Assembly: GCF_963678165.1 (NCBI RefSeq)
Contig: NZ_OY782755.1
Coordinates: 620,001-684,000 of the forward strand
Source: an uncultured Acetobacteroides sp.
GTDB taxonomy: Bacteria > Bacteroidota > Bacteroidia > Bacteroidales > ZOR0009
Length of the DNA: 64,000 nucleotides
Direction: 5' to 3'
Position numbers and translations under genes: made by a program. Within the stretch, counting starts at the first letter, position 1; each line of letters begins with the position of its first letter. The notes below the pieces were generated by a model. It was given only the letters and a program-made list of their open reading frames with translations. It made no database searches and was not told the DNA's origin. This document shows, in pieces, positions 45,459 through 53,974 of this stretch.

Positions 45459-48086
45459 CTACCTTACCTGAATCTCTTTTTGGGATAGGTTGATGGAAAC
45501 CCTTATTCCCCAGCCGGTGTACTTTCCATTTTCGAAGCTGGCAACGGCAGAAACTCCCCCTAAAAAGAATAGCTTATCGAGCCCGTAGCCGATTTCGGTG
45601 TAGTTCTTATACCTGCCTGTAGTGTAGTATCCAACCGTAATATTCTCGGTAAATTGGCTTTTTGCCAGGAAGGGCAGCTGCTTAAGAATAAGGCTCTGCG
45701 ATTCGTAGCAGGCATGTGCCTCGACATATTCGGTAGGGGTTGCAAAGCGGTAGTAGGGCAGGAGGGTGAATAATCTTTTTGTTGATTCGAACGAGAGTGG
45801 CGCGTAGGCTGTGGTTGGGAAGTAGAAATCGGATAGCTGCATCCCTTTTGTGTTGTAGAATTTGCCTGCGGTTACGCTGTAGCTAAGCTCGTTGAATAGG
45901 TTTACCTCTACAGTATGCTTGGCACCGATCTCTAGGTTGGTATAGGTGCTGGAGCTGTTCCATGTGCTAAGTCCCTTTTCTACCTTAAAGTTGAAAATAG
46001 GCGCATGCTGAGAGGTGTAGTGCTTGTAGCCATCCCTATCGAACTTGTAGCGTGGCATTGGCGTGTAGCTGATGTTGAACTGCAGTAATGTTTGGTTGTA
46101 GTCGGCTAGCGGATAATCGTTGAGGTAAATGTTTTCGGGTGTATTACTATCGTACACAGAGTGGGGCTTAAATAGCGAGTGGTTGGTATTGTTGCTAAGC
46201 AGCCTGCGGTTGTTGAAGCGCGCCCCGATAGAGGCTGTAAGCCCATTGGCAACCTCTATCTGTACCTTTGCGCTCACCCCTTTTGTGTCCATCACCTTTT
46301 TGTAGCTCTGCTTAAAGTAAAGGCAGGCAATTGTGTTGAGCGTTTGATTCGCGGAATGTTCCATGTTGAAATCGGCGGTTGCGGCTTTTCCCGAGAGCTC
46401 CACGAATCCCATATGTCGGGGGGCAAAGTCGAATCGTGTATGAAATTCGCCCATTAGTTGATGCCGAAGGATGGAGTAGATCGGTCTAGCGGAAAGCGTA
46501 AGCTGCCTGCTGCTGTCAATCTTTGCCTTAAGCGTAAACTCGTTTGCAAGGGCGTAGCCATCAACAGGCGTAAAGTAGCTGGCATTTTTGCCAATAAAGC
46601 CCGATGAGGTGACGCTGAACGCTCTTTTCCTGTAGATGGCACCTCCAAGAACTGGTGCCCCTAGATTCCATTTTCCTTTGTGGAGGGTGGTGTCTTTAGG
46701 TGCTGCAATTCCTTTTGGAATTTGGGCTGTTATGGAGTCGGTCTCGTGGCGGTATTTTAGTTCCTCATCCGATAGGGGAATGGTTCGAACCCTACTCCAG
46801 AAGGTCGAATCTTGGGTGTTGAAGAGCGAATCCTTTTCCACCTTAAGGTCTACCACCTCCATCGATTTGGCGGTATCCTCCAGTTCCTGCTTCTTCTCCA
46901 CCAGCGATACCATCTTTTTCATCTCGCCTATCGTAAGGTTATCCTTGGCCGATAGCTCGTCTATCTTTTGGCTAATGGCGGTTTGCTTGCGAAGCCTTGA
47001 CTTATCCTTCTTTGATAACGGTGCCTGAACAACCTTCTTTGCTTCGGCAGCAGGTATCGGAACACCCCTTGTGTCGACGTTGCTGTAGGTAACCGACGAT
47101 AGCATATTTGCCGATAGGGTATTTCCCATAATGCTCCCGCCCAACTTAATGTTGATGGAGGTGGGGAGCGGAATAGCCTGCTTCACCATGTCGTAGCAGA
47201 TGCTGAGGTGAAACTTGATGTTGTTGCTGATGGTCTCTAGCTCGGCGTTGGTTACCTCGTAGGTGTCATCCTTTATATAAAGAAAACCTTTGAAGAAGAT
47301 TCCGGAAGAGCGCCTAGGTGCTACTCCTATCTTGTAGATGGTTGCTCCGTTTTGTGCAGAGCTGCCAAGGAGGTGGAACTTGTAGCACGAGAACGCTTCC
47401 CGGCCCAAAGGCGAAGGGGTGCCGTAGTACTGGTTCTCGTAAATGTTGCCTCTATAGATATCTAGCCCCGGTACATCCATGTTGTTGCCGGGGAAGTTGG
47501 TTCGGTACGAGAGCGTCCGTTGGGTGTAGCGCTCGGGAGCCTTGTAGGTAAGCAGGTTTACCATCTCCATGGTGTAGGTCTTGCCCTCGACGGGGAGCTT
47601 GTCTTCCTTAGAGGCTATCCACTTAATGAAACCGGCAAGCTTGTCGATCTTTAGGTTCGACTTAAAGTAAACGTTGGAGCGGTATCCTCCAAGCCTGCCG
47701 ATGTACAGCTGCCCGTTGGAGATGGCCTTGCGCATTATGCGGTTGGCCGGGTTGTCCTTGTTCGAGACCACAAACTCCTTCAGCTCGTAAATCGCCGCAT
47801 CAAGCGATATGGCAACCTTAACCTCCTTATCGCCTACGCTGATGGCCTTTGTTTGGGGCTTGAAGCCTACCGCCCGAAAGGTTACCGTGTAGGTGCCGGG
47901 CGAGAGGTGAAGCACGAAGCGTCCAGCACCGTCGGAGGCAGTTCCGTGCATCTGCTCCTCTACGTAGATGTTGGCGTAGGGAATGGGCTCCCCCTGCTTG
48001 TTGGTAATGCTGCCCGACAGCTGGGCGAAAACTCCAAGGTTACATATGGCAAGTAGCGCGGTAAGCAGCAGCGTTTTTGGCTTCAT
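45459..48086 (-). CDS. DUF5686 outer-membrane protein with carboxypeptidase-like domain
   Basis: 875 residues with signal peptide (MKPKTLLLTALLAICNLGVF), an N-terminal carboxypeptidase-regulatory-like domain (about 22-110: GEPIPYANIYVEEQMHGTAS, TYTVTFRAVGFK), then DUF5686. This is a large beta domain ending in an outer-membrane barrel with repeated aromatic strands. A helical insert with KKDKSRLRKQTAISQKIDEL interrupts the middle. These proteins resemble TonB-dependent receptors without a plug and are typical of Bacteroidota. Cargo unknown. Confidence 0.9.
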   Translation of the reverse strand: MKPKTLLLTALLAICNLGVFAQLSGSITNKQGEPIPYANIYVEEQMHGTASDGAGRFVLHLSPGTYTVTFRAVGFKPQTKAISVGDKEVKVAISLDAAIYELKEFVVSNKDNPANRIMRKAISNGQLYIGRLGGYRSNVYFKSNLKIDKLAGFIKWIASKEDKLPVEGKTYTMEMVNLLTYKAPERYTQRTLSYRTNFPGNNMDVPGLDIYRGNIYENQYYGTPSPLGREAFSCYKFHLLGSSAQNGATIYKIGVAPRRSSGIFFKGFLYIKDDTYEVTNAELETISNNIKFHLSICYDMVKQAIPLPTSINIKLGGSIMGNTLSANMLSSVTYSNVDTRGVPIPAAEAKKVVQAPLSKKDKSRLRKQTAISQKIDELSAKDNLTIGEMKKMVSLVEKKQELEDTAKSMEVVDLKVEKDSLFNTQDSTFWSRVRTIPLSDEELKYRHETDSITAQIPKGIAAPKDTTLHKGKWNLGAPVLGGAIYRKRAFSVTSSGFIGKNASYFTPVDGYALANEFTLKAKIDSSRQLTLSARPIYSILRHQLMGEFHTRFDFAPRHMGFVELSGKAATADFNMEHSANQTLNTIACLYFKQSYKKVMDTKGVSAKVQIEVANGLTASIGARFNNRRLLSNNTNHSLFKPHSVYDSNTPENIYLNDYPLADYNQTLLQFNISYTPMPRYKFDRDGYKHYTSQHAPIFNFKVEKGLSTWNSSSTYTNLEIGAKHTVEVNLFNELSYSVTAGKFYNTKGMQLSDFYFPTTAYAPLSFESTKRLFTLLPYYRFATPTEYVEAHACYESQSLILKQLPFLAKSQFTENITVGYYTTGRYKNYTEIGYGLDKLFFLGGVSAVASFENGKYTGWGIRVSINLSQKEIQVR

Positions 48087-48239
48087 CTTTTATGCCGATA
48101 GGTTACGTTCTATTATTGCTAAGCGGATTGTGTACCTCTAAGGTTTAGCGTATTCTCGTGGAGCGTGCAATTTATCTATTTAAACGGAACTTGCCGCGCT
48201 TTATTGCGCAAACAGAATTATCCCTTTACTTTCCAGCAT

Positions 48240-48288
48240 AATAAGAAGAAACCACGCTACATATCTAGTAGCGTGGTTTCTTCTTATT
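48240..48288 (-). terminator. Terminator of the arsenic operon
   Basis: A perfect 21-bp stem (AATAAGAAGAAACCACGCTAC opposed by its complement) around a 7-nt loop, directly abutting the acr3 stop codon. The A/T-rich stem ends give T tracts on either strand, so it may also insulate the upstream region of the DUF5686 gene. Confidence 0.9.
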
Positions 48289-49371
48289 TTAGGAGTAGAC
48301 TTTATCTCGCCTTTGGGGTATTGTAGGTTTTAGTGCGAAGTACTTGCGCTTAAAAGATAGCGCTACGTTTACAAGTAGAATAAGAGCGGGTACTTCAATA
48401 AGAGGTCCGATTACGGTAGCAAAAGCAGCCTGAGAGTTAATGCCGAAAACGGCAATAGCAACGGCTATTGCCAACTCAAAGTCGTTACTTCCAGCTGTGA
48501 ATGCCAGTGTGGCCGATTTTTCGTATCCTTCGCCAAGCCATTTGGCAATAAAAAAGGTGGTGAAGAACATCAGCGCAAAGTAGATGGTGTATGGTATGGC
48601 AACCCTAACCACATCCATTGGTAGCCCTATAATCTTTTCTCCTTTAAGCGAGAACATGACAAATATGGTAAACAGTAGCGCTATGGGAGTAAGCCACGAT
48701 ACCTTTGGGATAAACGCTGAGAAATACCAGCTACTACCCTTTAGCTTTCGGAGTATGAGATTCGAAAGCATACCTAGGCCAAATGGTATCCCAAGGTAAA
48801 TAAGAACTGTCGTTGCGATCTCGGAAATTGAAACTTCAACAACAGCTCCGTTTAATCCAAACAGTGGAGGCAGTACGGTTATGAATATGTAGGCGTAAAC
48901 CGAGTAGAGGAAGACCTGAAAAATGGCGTTGAATGCCACCAGTCCAGCAGCCAGTTCTGTATCGCCTTTGGCTAGATCGTTCCAAACTAAAACCATGGCA
49001 ATGCAGCGGGCTAGTCCTACTAGGATAACGCCAACCATAAGCCCTGGATGGTTATGAAGGAAGAGTATTGCCAAAAGAAACATTACCAGTGGGCCTACAA
49101 TCCAGTTTTGCGTGAGCGAGAGGCTGAGCAGTTTAAAATTCTTGAACACTAGTAGCATTTTCTCGTATTTTACCTTAGCCAATGGCGGATACATCATAAG
49201 TATTAATCCGATGGCTATTGGTATATTGGTTGTTCCGGTGCTTAAAGAATTCCAGAAGTCTGCGATGCTAGGCGTGTAGTATCCGACAACAATTCCGGTA
49301 AACATAGTTAGGAATATCCATAGCGTAAGAAAACGGTCGAAGAAGGATAACTTTTTGATGGTATTTCCCAT
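48289..49371 (-). CDS. acr3: Arsenite efflux transporter ACR3
   Basis: 360 residues, ten membrane helices. The conserved cysteine of the fourth helix (Cys123 in [11 protein letters not shown]) and the [15 protein letters not shown] segment in the ninth are the residues required for arsenite transport in ACR3 proteins. Last gene of the ars operon, 22 bp after arsC. It extrudes As(III) produced by ArsC. Confidence 0.95.
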   Translation of the reverse strand: MGNTIKKLSFFDRFLTLWIFLTMFTGIVVGYYTPSIADFWNSLSTGTTNIPIAIGLILMMYPPLAKVKYEKMLLVFKNFKLLSLSLTQNWIVGPLVMFLLAILFLHNHPGLMVGVILVGLARCIAMVLVWNDLAKGDTELAAGLVAFNAIFQVFLYSVYAYIFITVLPPLFGLNGAVVEVSISEIATTVLIYLGIPFGLGMLSNLILRKLKGSSWYFSAFIPKVSWLTPIALLFTIFVMFSLKGEKIIGLPMDVVRVAIPYTIYFALMFFTTFFIAKWLGEGYEKSATLAFTAGSNDFELAIAVAIAVFGINSQAAFATVIGPLIEVPALILLVNVALSFKRKYFALKPTIPQRRDKVYS

Positions 49372-49393
49372 GATAAAAAGGATTTGATAGTGG

Positions 49394-49819
49394 TTACTTG
49401 CTGCTCTTAATTTTTTCGCTGTATAATTTCCAGAAGGCGTCTTTTATCTCGTCGCGTACCCTACGGAATTCGCTCCATACGAACTCTTCGGTGCCAACGG
49501 CGTGCGAGGGATCGTCGAAGCCCATGTGCAGGCGGTGCTTAACCTTGCCCTCGAAGGATGGGCACGACTCGTTGGCGCCCCCGCATACGGTTATCACGTA
49601 GTCCCACTCCTCGGCGAGGTACTTCTCTACCGGGTCGGAGGTGTGGTGGCTGATGTCGACGCCCGCCTCCTTCATGGCGGCAACCGCCTTCTCGTTAAGC
49701 CTGCCTGAGGCCTCGGTTCCGGCCGAGCATACGGTGAGGTTGGGATCGAACGACTGCAGGAAGCCGTGCGCCATCTGGCTGCGGCAGCTGTTGCCGGTGC
49801 ATAGTATGAGAATCTTCAT
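49394..49819 (-). CDS. arsC: Arsenate reductase ArsC, LMW phosphatase type
   Basis: 141 residues. Active-site loop CTGNSCR (Cys7-Arg13) in [20 protein letters not shown], the low-molecular-weight phosphatase signature used by thioredoxin-linked arsenate reductases. A further cysteine pair (CGGANESC) matches the redox relay cysteines. Reduces As(V) to As(III) for ACR3. Between arsN2 and acr3. Confidence 0.94.
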   Translation of the reverse strand: MKILILCTGNSCRSQMAHGFLQSFDPNLTVCSAGTEASGRLNEKAVAAMKEAGVDISHHTSDPVEKYLAEEWDYVITVCGGANESCPSFEGKVKHRLHMGFDDPSHAVGTEEFVWSEFRRVRDEIKDAFWKLYSEKIKSSK

Positions 49820-49875
49820 ATTTCAAGTTTTAGTATCACGTACTTAGTCAAACCGAAGTAGTTTGCGAAGATACG

Positions 49876-50310
49876 CTAAAACGTTTTGAGCATTACCACC
49901 GCAGAGTTGGGGCAGATGTCCTTAAACTCGCGAGTTTGCTTGATTTCTGCAGAGACCGAATCCCTGCTAATTTGTTGAAATCCGAGCTTCTCGAAGTACT
50001 TTGGGGCAGTTGTAGTCAGCAGGTACAGCTCTGTTATCTGCTTGGACAAGCAGTAGCAAAGCACATGGGCTACCAGCTGTTGCCCAATCCCCTTGCTTTT
50101 ATGGCTATCCTCTACCGCTAGCGATCGTAGAAGCCCTGTGTGGCCGTAATGCTCTACTCCTACGGTGCCTATGAGCTCGTTGTTTTGCCTAACCTCAAAT
50201 AGCCTCACTGTATCATCGGCAATATCGGCTGTTGGAAGGTGGTTGGCAGCGAGTAGACTCCTTATCGCTGCCATGCTTTCTGGTTTTGCTGGTTCAATGC
50301 TTACATCCAT
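49876..50310 (-). CDS. arsN2: ArsN2-type arsenic-resistance N-acetyltransferase
   Basis: The start at MDVSIEPAKPESMAAIRSLL gives 144 residues and leaves 7 bp after arsM; the longer frame would overlap arsM by about 90 bp. GNAT motifs: ELIGTVGVEHYGHTGLLRSL, the acetyl-CoA loop KSKGIGQQL and a C-terminal YFEKLGFQQISR. This ArsN2 class is regularly found in ars operons; some relatives detoxify organoarsenicals by acetylation. Substrate here unproven. Confidence 0.88.
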   Translation of the reverse strand: MDVSIEPAKPESMAAIRSLLAANHLPTADIADDTVRLFEVRQNNELIGTVGVEHYGHTGLLRSLAVEDSHKSKGIGQQLVAHVLCYCLSKQITELYLLTTTAPKYFEKLGFQQISRDSVSAEIKQTREFKDICPNSAVVMLKTF

Positions 50311-50317
50311 GGTATGG

Positions 50318-51151
50318 CTATATTTTTTCGGCGTAAACGGTAATGCTGTATATGCCCGTTCCGTTTTTCTTGAAATCCGAGATCTCGTTGGTGGAGAGGT
50401 ATCCTGCAAGGATGTCGTCGGGAATAACGATTGGTTTCTGCTTCTGAATGGTGATGTTTGTAAAGCCGACCCTCTCGATTATTCTAAGGTAGTCGCCCTT
50501 TTGAATGGCGCCCGAAACGCATCCGGCGTACATTTCGGCAGCATGCTCAATCGATTTTGGGAGATCGCCAACGAGCACCACGTCCGAGATGCTGAAATGC
50601 CCACCAGGCCTCAGCACGCGGTAGATCTCGCTAATTGCCTTTTCCTTGTTGGGCACTAGGTTGAGAACGCAGTTGCTCACCACAACGTCGGCGATGCTAT
50701 CTTCTACCGGCATATTCTCGATGTCGCCAAGGCGGAACTCTACGTTGCCGAAGTCCATCTTTGCGGCATTTGCGCGCGCCTTTTCAACCATGGCAGGCGT
50801 AAAGTCGATGCCGATAACCTGGCCGTCGTTGCCTGTCTCGTAACGGGCAATAAAGCAGTCGTTGCCGGCACCCGAGCCAAGGTCTATAACCGTATCGCCC
50901 GTCTTGATCCTGGCAAACTGGGTAGGCAATCCGCATCCTAGGCTAAGGTCGGCATCGGGGTTGTAACCGTCGAGGACCGAGTAGTCATCGTTCATGATGT
51001 TGTACGTCTCGCTGCTGCAGCAGCCCGAGCCGCAGCACGAGGAGGCATTCTCCTCTTTGCCCTGCAAAACAATCTGGCTGTACTTGCTCTTCACTATTTC
51101 CTTTACCTCTTCGGGCGACATTGCCCTCTGTCCAAGTAATCTTTCTTCCAT
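50318..51151 (-). CDS. arsM: Arsenite S-adenosylmethionine methyltransferase ArsM
   Basis: 277 residues. SAM motif DLGSGAGNDC, conserved cysteines near GCGLPTQ, in the SNCVLNLVPNK segment and in EMYAGCVSGA, which together bind As(III) in ArsM. The N-terminus has a cysteine-rich patch (SSCCGSGCCSS) that could add metal-binding capacity. Produces methylated arsenicals. A start at codon 11 (MSPEEVKEIVKSKY) fits the family equally well. Second gene of the operon, after arsR. Confidence 0.94.
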   Translation of the reverse strand: MEERLLGQRAMSPEEVKEIVKSKYSQIVLQGKEENASSCCGSGCCSSETYNIMNDDYSVLDGYNPDADLSLGCGLPTQFARIKTGDTVIDLGSGAGNDCFIARYETGNDGQVIGIDFTPAMVEKARANAAKMDFGNVEFRLGDIENMPVEDSIADVVVSNCVLNLVPNKEKAISEIYRVLRPGGHFSISDVVLVGDLPKSIEHAAEMYAGCVSGAIQKGDYLRIIERVGFTNITIQKQKPIVIPDDILAGYLSTNEISDFKKNGTGIYSITVYAEKI

Positions 51152-51191
51152 TGCTTAAAATATTTGGGTTTGGTTGATTCGTGCTTTCTGT

Positions 51192-51213
51192 TTCATCGTA
51201 AAACTACGATGAA
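51192..51213. promoter_or_regulatory. ArsR operator between arsR and arsM
   Basis: Perfect inverted repeat TTCATCGTA-AAAC-TACGATGAA, 41 bp upstream of arsM and 16 bp past the arsR stop. Same 9-4-9 layout and half-site as the site at 51568. It suggests a second, internal ArsR-controlled promoter. Confidence 0.75.
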
Positions 51214-51228
51214 TTGGGATAAATTTTT

Positions 51229-51558
51229 TTACGGACAGCTGCTGCTGGCGGTATACTCCTCAAGCAGGTTGCCGAAGCACCTGCGGGCGTTGTTCCACTC
51301 CTCCTCGTTGATGCAGTAGCACACCTTTGCGCCATCGATATCGCCCTTCACGAGTCCGGCATCTTTTAGCTCCTTAAGGTGCTGCGATACGGTGCTCTGC
51401 GAAAGGGGAATTTCTTCGACAATATCGCCGCAGATGCAAGCCTGCTTCCTGTAGAGCAGCTTCAGGATGGCAATGCGTGCCGGATGCGCGAGCGCCTTGG
51501 CGTACCGGGCTGCCTGCTGATCCTCGTCGGTGTATAAGCTGTACTTCGATGCTCCCAT
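51229..51558 (-). CDS. arsR: ArsR-family arsenite-responsive repressor
   Basis: 109 residues, winged helix. The metal motif CIC (Cys41, Cys43) sits in [18 protein letters not shown], equivalent to the ELCVCDL motif of E. coli ArsR. Recognition helix [18 protein letters not shown]. Additional cysteines 80, 82, 94 and 108 (tail SSSCP) could supply a third ligand. First gene of the ars operon; operators lie on both sides. Confidence 0.95.
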   Translation of the reverse strand: MGASKYSLYTDEDQQAARYAKALAHPARIAILKLLYRKQACICGDIVEEIPLSQSTVSQHLKELKDAGLVKGDIDGAKVCYCINEEEWNNARRCFGNLLEEYTASSSCP

Positions 51559-51567
51559 GTCAACTAA

Positions 51568-51589
51568 TTTATCGCAATATTACGATGAA
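51568..51589. promoter_or_regulatory. ArsR operator upstream of arsR
   Basis: Imperfect inverted repeat TTTATCGCA-ATAT-TACGATGAA, 10 bp before the arsR start. The right half is identical to that of the site at 51192-51213, which strongly supports both as ArsR sites. Confidence 0.75.
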
Positions 51590-51767
51590 TATTCGATTTT
51601 CTACTGCTTTCCTCATTATTTTTTTGATTGCGGGCTGATTTTGTAGTAGCGGTACGGTGGCTTATAAGGTTCTATTGGGTTTTCTTCACCTTTTTTTAAC
51701 CTGTTTTGGGCTCATAAAAAGGAGAATGATTGTTGTTATAGGTAGTATTCCCTTACAGAAACACGCT

Positions 51768-52481
51768 ATGAAGAAGATTTTTTTACTGCTGATACTGATG
51801 TCGATGGCCGCCGTTGGCCTACGCGCGCAGGAGGACTTTAACGGGCGGATGGTGCTTACCATTAGCGGTACCGAAATTAAGGAGCCCATGGATATAACCT
51901 ACTACTTCCTAAACGGCGAGGTGCTGATGAAGCCCCAGATCCGCGATAAGGAGAGCGGCAAGGAGGCCGAGGTGGGCATCCTATTCAAGCCCCAGCAGCA
52001 GGTTTTCTTTATCCTGATGGGCGGCAAGGACGGCAAGATGGCCATGCGCAAAACCTACGACAACATCAACGAAATGCTCGACACCACCAAGGTAGAGCGG
52101 CCCAAGATCACCCAAACCAGCGAGACCAAAAGGATCAACGGCTACCTCTGCCGCAAGGTGATCGCCGAGACCTCCACCGCCATCATGGACATGTGGGTTA
52201 CCAACGACCTGAAGTTCAGCCTCGGCAAGCTGATGGCCTACTCGAAGATGAACATGGGGAAGGGCCGCAGGCAGGCCTCTGCCGATAACGGCTGGGGCAA
52301 CGTTAAGGGCGCCTCGCTCGAGACGGTGGTAAAGGACAAGCAGCGAGGAAGCACCTCCACCATCCTGGTTAAGGAGATCAGCACCGAGCACCCCAGCGCC
52401 TCGCTTTTCGACATGACCGACTACCAGGTGATGGAGATGCCTTCGCTAAAGGACATGCTGCCCTTCGGAAAGAAGCGGTAG
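51768..52481 (+). CDS. DUF4412 domain periplasmic protein
   Basis: The start at MKKIFLLLILMSMAAVGLRA gives a signal peptide with cleavage near LRAQ; the longer frame from 51657 adds a second, unrelated hydrophobic stretch. The 237-residue product has the DUF4412 pattern: FNGRMVLTISG, YYFLNGEVLM, INGYLCRKVIAE (the conserved GYxCxK) and DMWVTNDLKF. Likely a periplasmic or outer-membrane-associated beta protein of unknown role. It diverges from the ars operon. Confidence 0.87.
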   Translation: MKKIFLLLILMSMAAVGLRAQEDFNGRMVLTISGTEIKEPMDITYYFLNGEVLMKPQIRDKESGKEAEVGILFKPQQQVFFILMGGKDGKMAMRKTYDNINEMLDTTKVERPKITQTSETKRINGYLCRKVIAETSTAIMDMWVTNDLKFSLGKLMAYSKMNMGKGRRQASADNGWGNVKGASLETVVKDKQRGSTSTILVKEISTEHPSASLFDMTDYQVMEMPSLKDMLPFGKKR

Positions 52482-52526
52482 CGCCACCGGTTGCCGCTAC
52501 AGTAACCTGAGTTTCTCTATAATCCC

Positions 52527-52575
52527 AGCCCCCGGATGCTGTTGCCGCTTGTCGGCAGTATCCGGGGGCTTTTTG
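52527..52575 (+). terminator. Rho-independent terminator
   Basis: AGCCCCCGGAT and ATCCGGGGGCT with an inner TGCCGCTTGTCGGCA hairpin, followed by TTTTT, 46 bp after the DUF4412 stop. Confidence 0.92.
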
Positions 52576-52706
52576 CGTGGGGTGCCGCAGCGTCTGGTGA
52601 GGGTGTTGCCCGAACTTTTTAGCTATCCGCTGTCGGAAAATGGGCTTCAGGAATTGTTGGAATGAAAAAATCGTTAAATTTGGGCTGCTGGTCTTTGAAA
52701 AAGTGC

Positions 52707-52979
52707 CCCCTTCCGGTGCTCGGAAATGGTTTCAAGAGGTGAAAGTGGTTTCCGAGCATGCTCGGAAATGCCTTTTGTGCTTTGGAGGTGTTTCCGAGTA
52801 TGCTCGGAATTTGTTTTTCGGGTTGAAATTCATTTCTGAGTATGCTCGGAAAAGGTTGTCGAGGCTTGGTGCTATTTCCGAGTATGCTCGGAAGTGCTTT
52901 TAGTGCGAAGGAGTGAATTCCGAGCATGCTCGGAAACAGCTTTCGGGGTGTACACCTATTTCCGAGGTGCAAGGTTTGG
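52707..52979. repeat. 21/42-bp-period array C of palindromes
   Basis: The palindrome TTTCCGAGYATGCTCGGAAA recurs at 52749, 52791, 52833, 52875 and 52917, with truncated copies near 52710 and 52959: exactly every 42 bp. The 21-bp segments between them share a looser pattern (TTTTCGNG/TTTGGAGG). So the array alternates two 21-bp unit types. It ends 127 bp before the DUF6261 gene. Frames are open on both strands, giving 14-residue repeats such as FPSMLGN, probably by arithmetic only. Confidence 0.85.
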
Positions 52980-53105
52980 GAGCTTGGGCGCTTCCTACCC
53001 CAATCTCCGAGGGGAGAGGGGGCCTCGGCAAGGCTCCAGGTGCAAATGCACCGGAGCAGCAGGGGCGCCGCCATGGGTCAGCATCAACCTACAAAAGGAA
53101 TTGGC

Positions 53106-53846
53106 ATGAAGCTTACAGTTGCACTTGCCCGCACGAAGCTCAACGACGAGGTTGGGTACGGTTACGCGCTAATTTCGGCCGCCGAGAGCATGGCGCCGCC
53201 AGCGCTGATGGCCTCGAAGCCGTACCTCCGGATGGTGGCGGCCTACGAGAGGCTGTCGGACGGGCAGTACAAGCATCGGAAGAACGCCTACACCGGGGAG
53301 CTGCGCGAGCTCGATCGGCGGCGCGACCGCTCGTTCCGCTCGCTATCGCTGGCCGTTCAGAGCGCCGCCTGCTCGGGCTACGAGGACGAGGAGGCGGCCG
53401 CAAAACCGCTCGTGGAGCTGATGGAGCGCTACGGCAGCAGCTTCACCCACGGTTCGAACATGGGCGAGTCGGGCATGCTCTCCAAGCTGCTTGTCGACCT
53501 GAGGGCGGGCAGCTGCGCCGAGGGCGTTGGCAAGCTGGGGCTGGAGCGGAAGGTGGCGCAGCTCGAGGAGCTGGAGTCGGAGTTTGCCAGCTGCCAGCGC
53601 TTGAGCATCGGCGATAGAGCGGAGTAGAATCGCACCCTCTCGGCGTCAACCGTTCGGCACGACTTCGAGGAGGCGGTGCGGGTGTTTATGGTCTACCTCC
53701 AGGCCAAGCTGGCGGAGGAGGACGATGAGCGGTGGTGCAGCTTCTGCGGCTCGGTGGCTACGCTGAACAAGGAGCTGGCCACGCGCGAGGCGCTCCGGGT
53801 CGCCGCACGAAAACGAAAGAAGAAGAATGAAGATATCCAGCCGTGA
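53106..53846 (+). pseudogene. DUF6261-family gene with an in-frame amber codon
   Basis: From MKLTVALARTKLNDEVGYGY the frame runs 173 codons to TAG (53625-53627), then 72 more sense codons to TGA at 53844. The whole reads as one DUF6261-like helical protein of normal length: central KPLVELMERYGSSF, LGLERKVAQLEELESEF, then after the stop NRTLSASTVRHDFEEAVRVF and a basic tail (ARKRKKKNED). A terminator follows. The amber probably replaced Gln or Trp. Very GC-rich compared with neighbours. Function of the family unknown. Confidence 0.75.
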
Positions 53847-53878
53847 GGTTGTGCCTTAATTTAATTTTTATGTTAGAG

Positions 53879-53902
53879 GCCCCCAGCAATGGGGGCTTTT
53901 TT
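53879..53902 (+). terminator. Rho-independent terminator
   Basis: GCCCCCAGCAATGGGGGC followed by six T, 32 bp after the end of the interrupted DUF6261 frame. It supports that the gene extends past the amber codon. Confidence 0.92.
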
Positions 53903-53918
53903 GTGCGGTGTAGGCAGC

Positions 53919-53948
53919 AAAAAAGCGCCGTCCCAAGGGGCGGCGCTT
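53919..53948 (-). terminator. Rho-independent terminator of the peptidase gene
   Basis: On the minus strand AAGCGCCG, loop, CGGCGCTT, then T run, 27 bp after the oligoendopeptidase stop. Confidence 0.9.
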
Positions 53949-53974
53949 CTCAGTATTATGGTAGTGCTCTTCGG

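Noticed and set aside
52707-52979. CRISPR array
   Set aside because: Period 42 with 20-bp repeats looks superficially similar, but the repeats are perfect palindromes, the 22-bp gaps resemble one another, and no cas gene is present.
52619-53074. Minus-strand 151-codon frame with 14-residue repeats (FPSMLGN) in array C
   Set aside because: The palindromic DNA unit explains the repeated peptide in both strands, and the same region is open on the plus strand too. No terminator or family supports a protein.
53140-53649. GC-rich alternative frames overlapping the DUF6261 gene
   Set aside because: They are shadows of a GC-rich coding frame; the DUF6261 frame has the family pattern and helical periodicity.
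26690-53846. Recoding of TAG as a sense codon in this organism
   Set aside because: Many intact genes here end in TAG (for example 10872, 11756, 16953, 24908, metF and the Y1 transposase), so general reassignment is not supported; local readthrough remains open.
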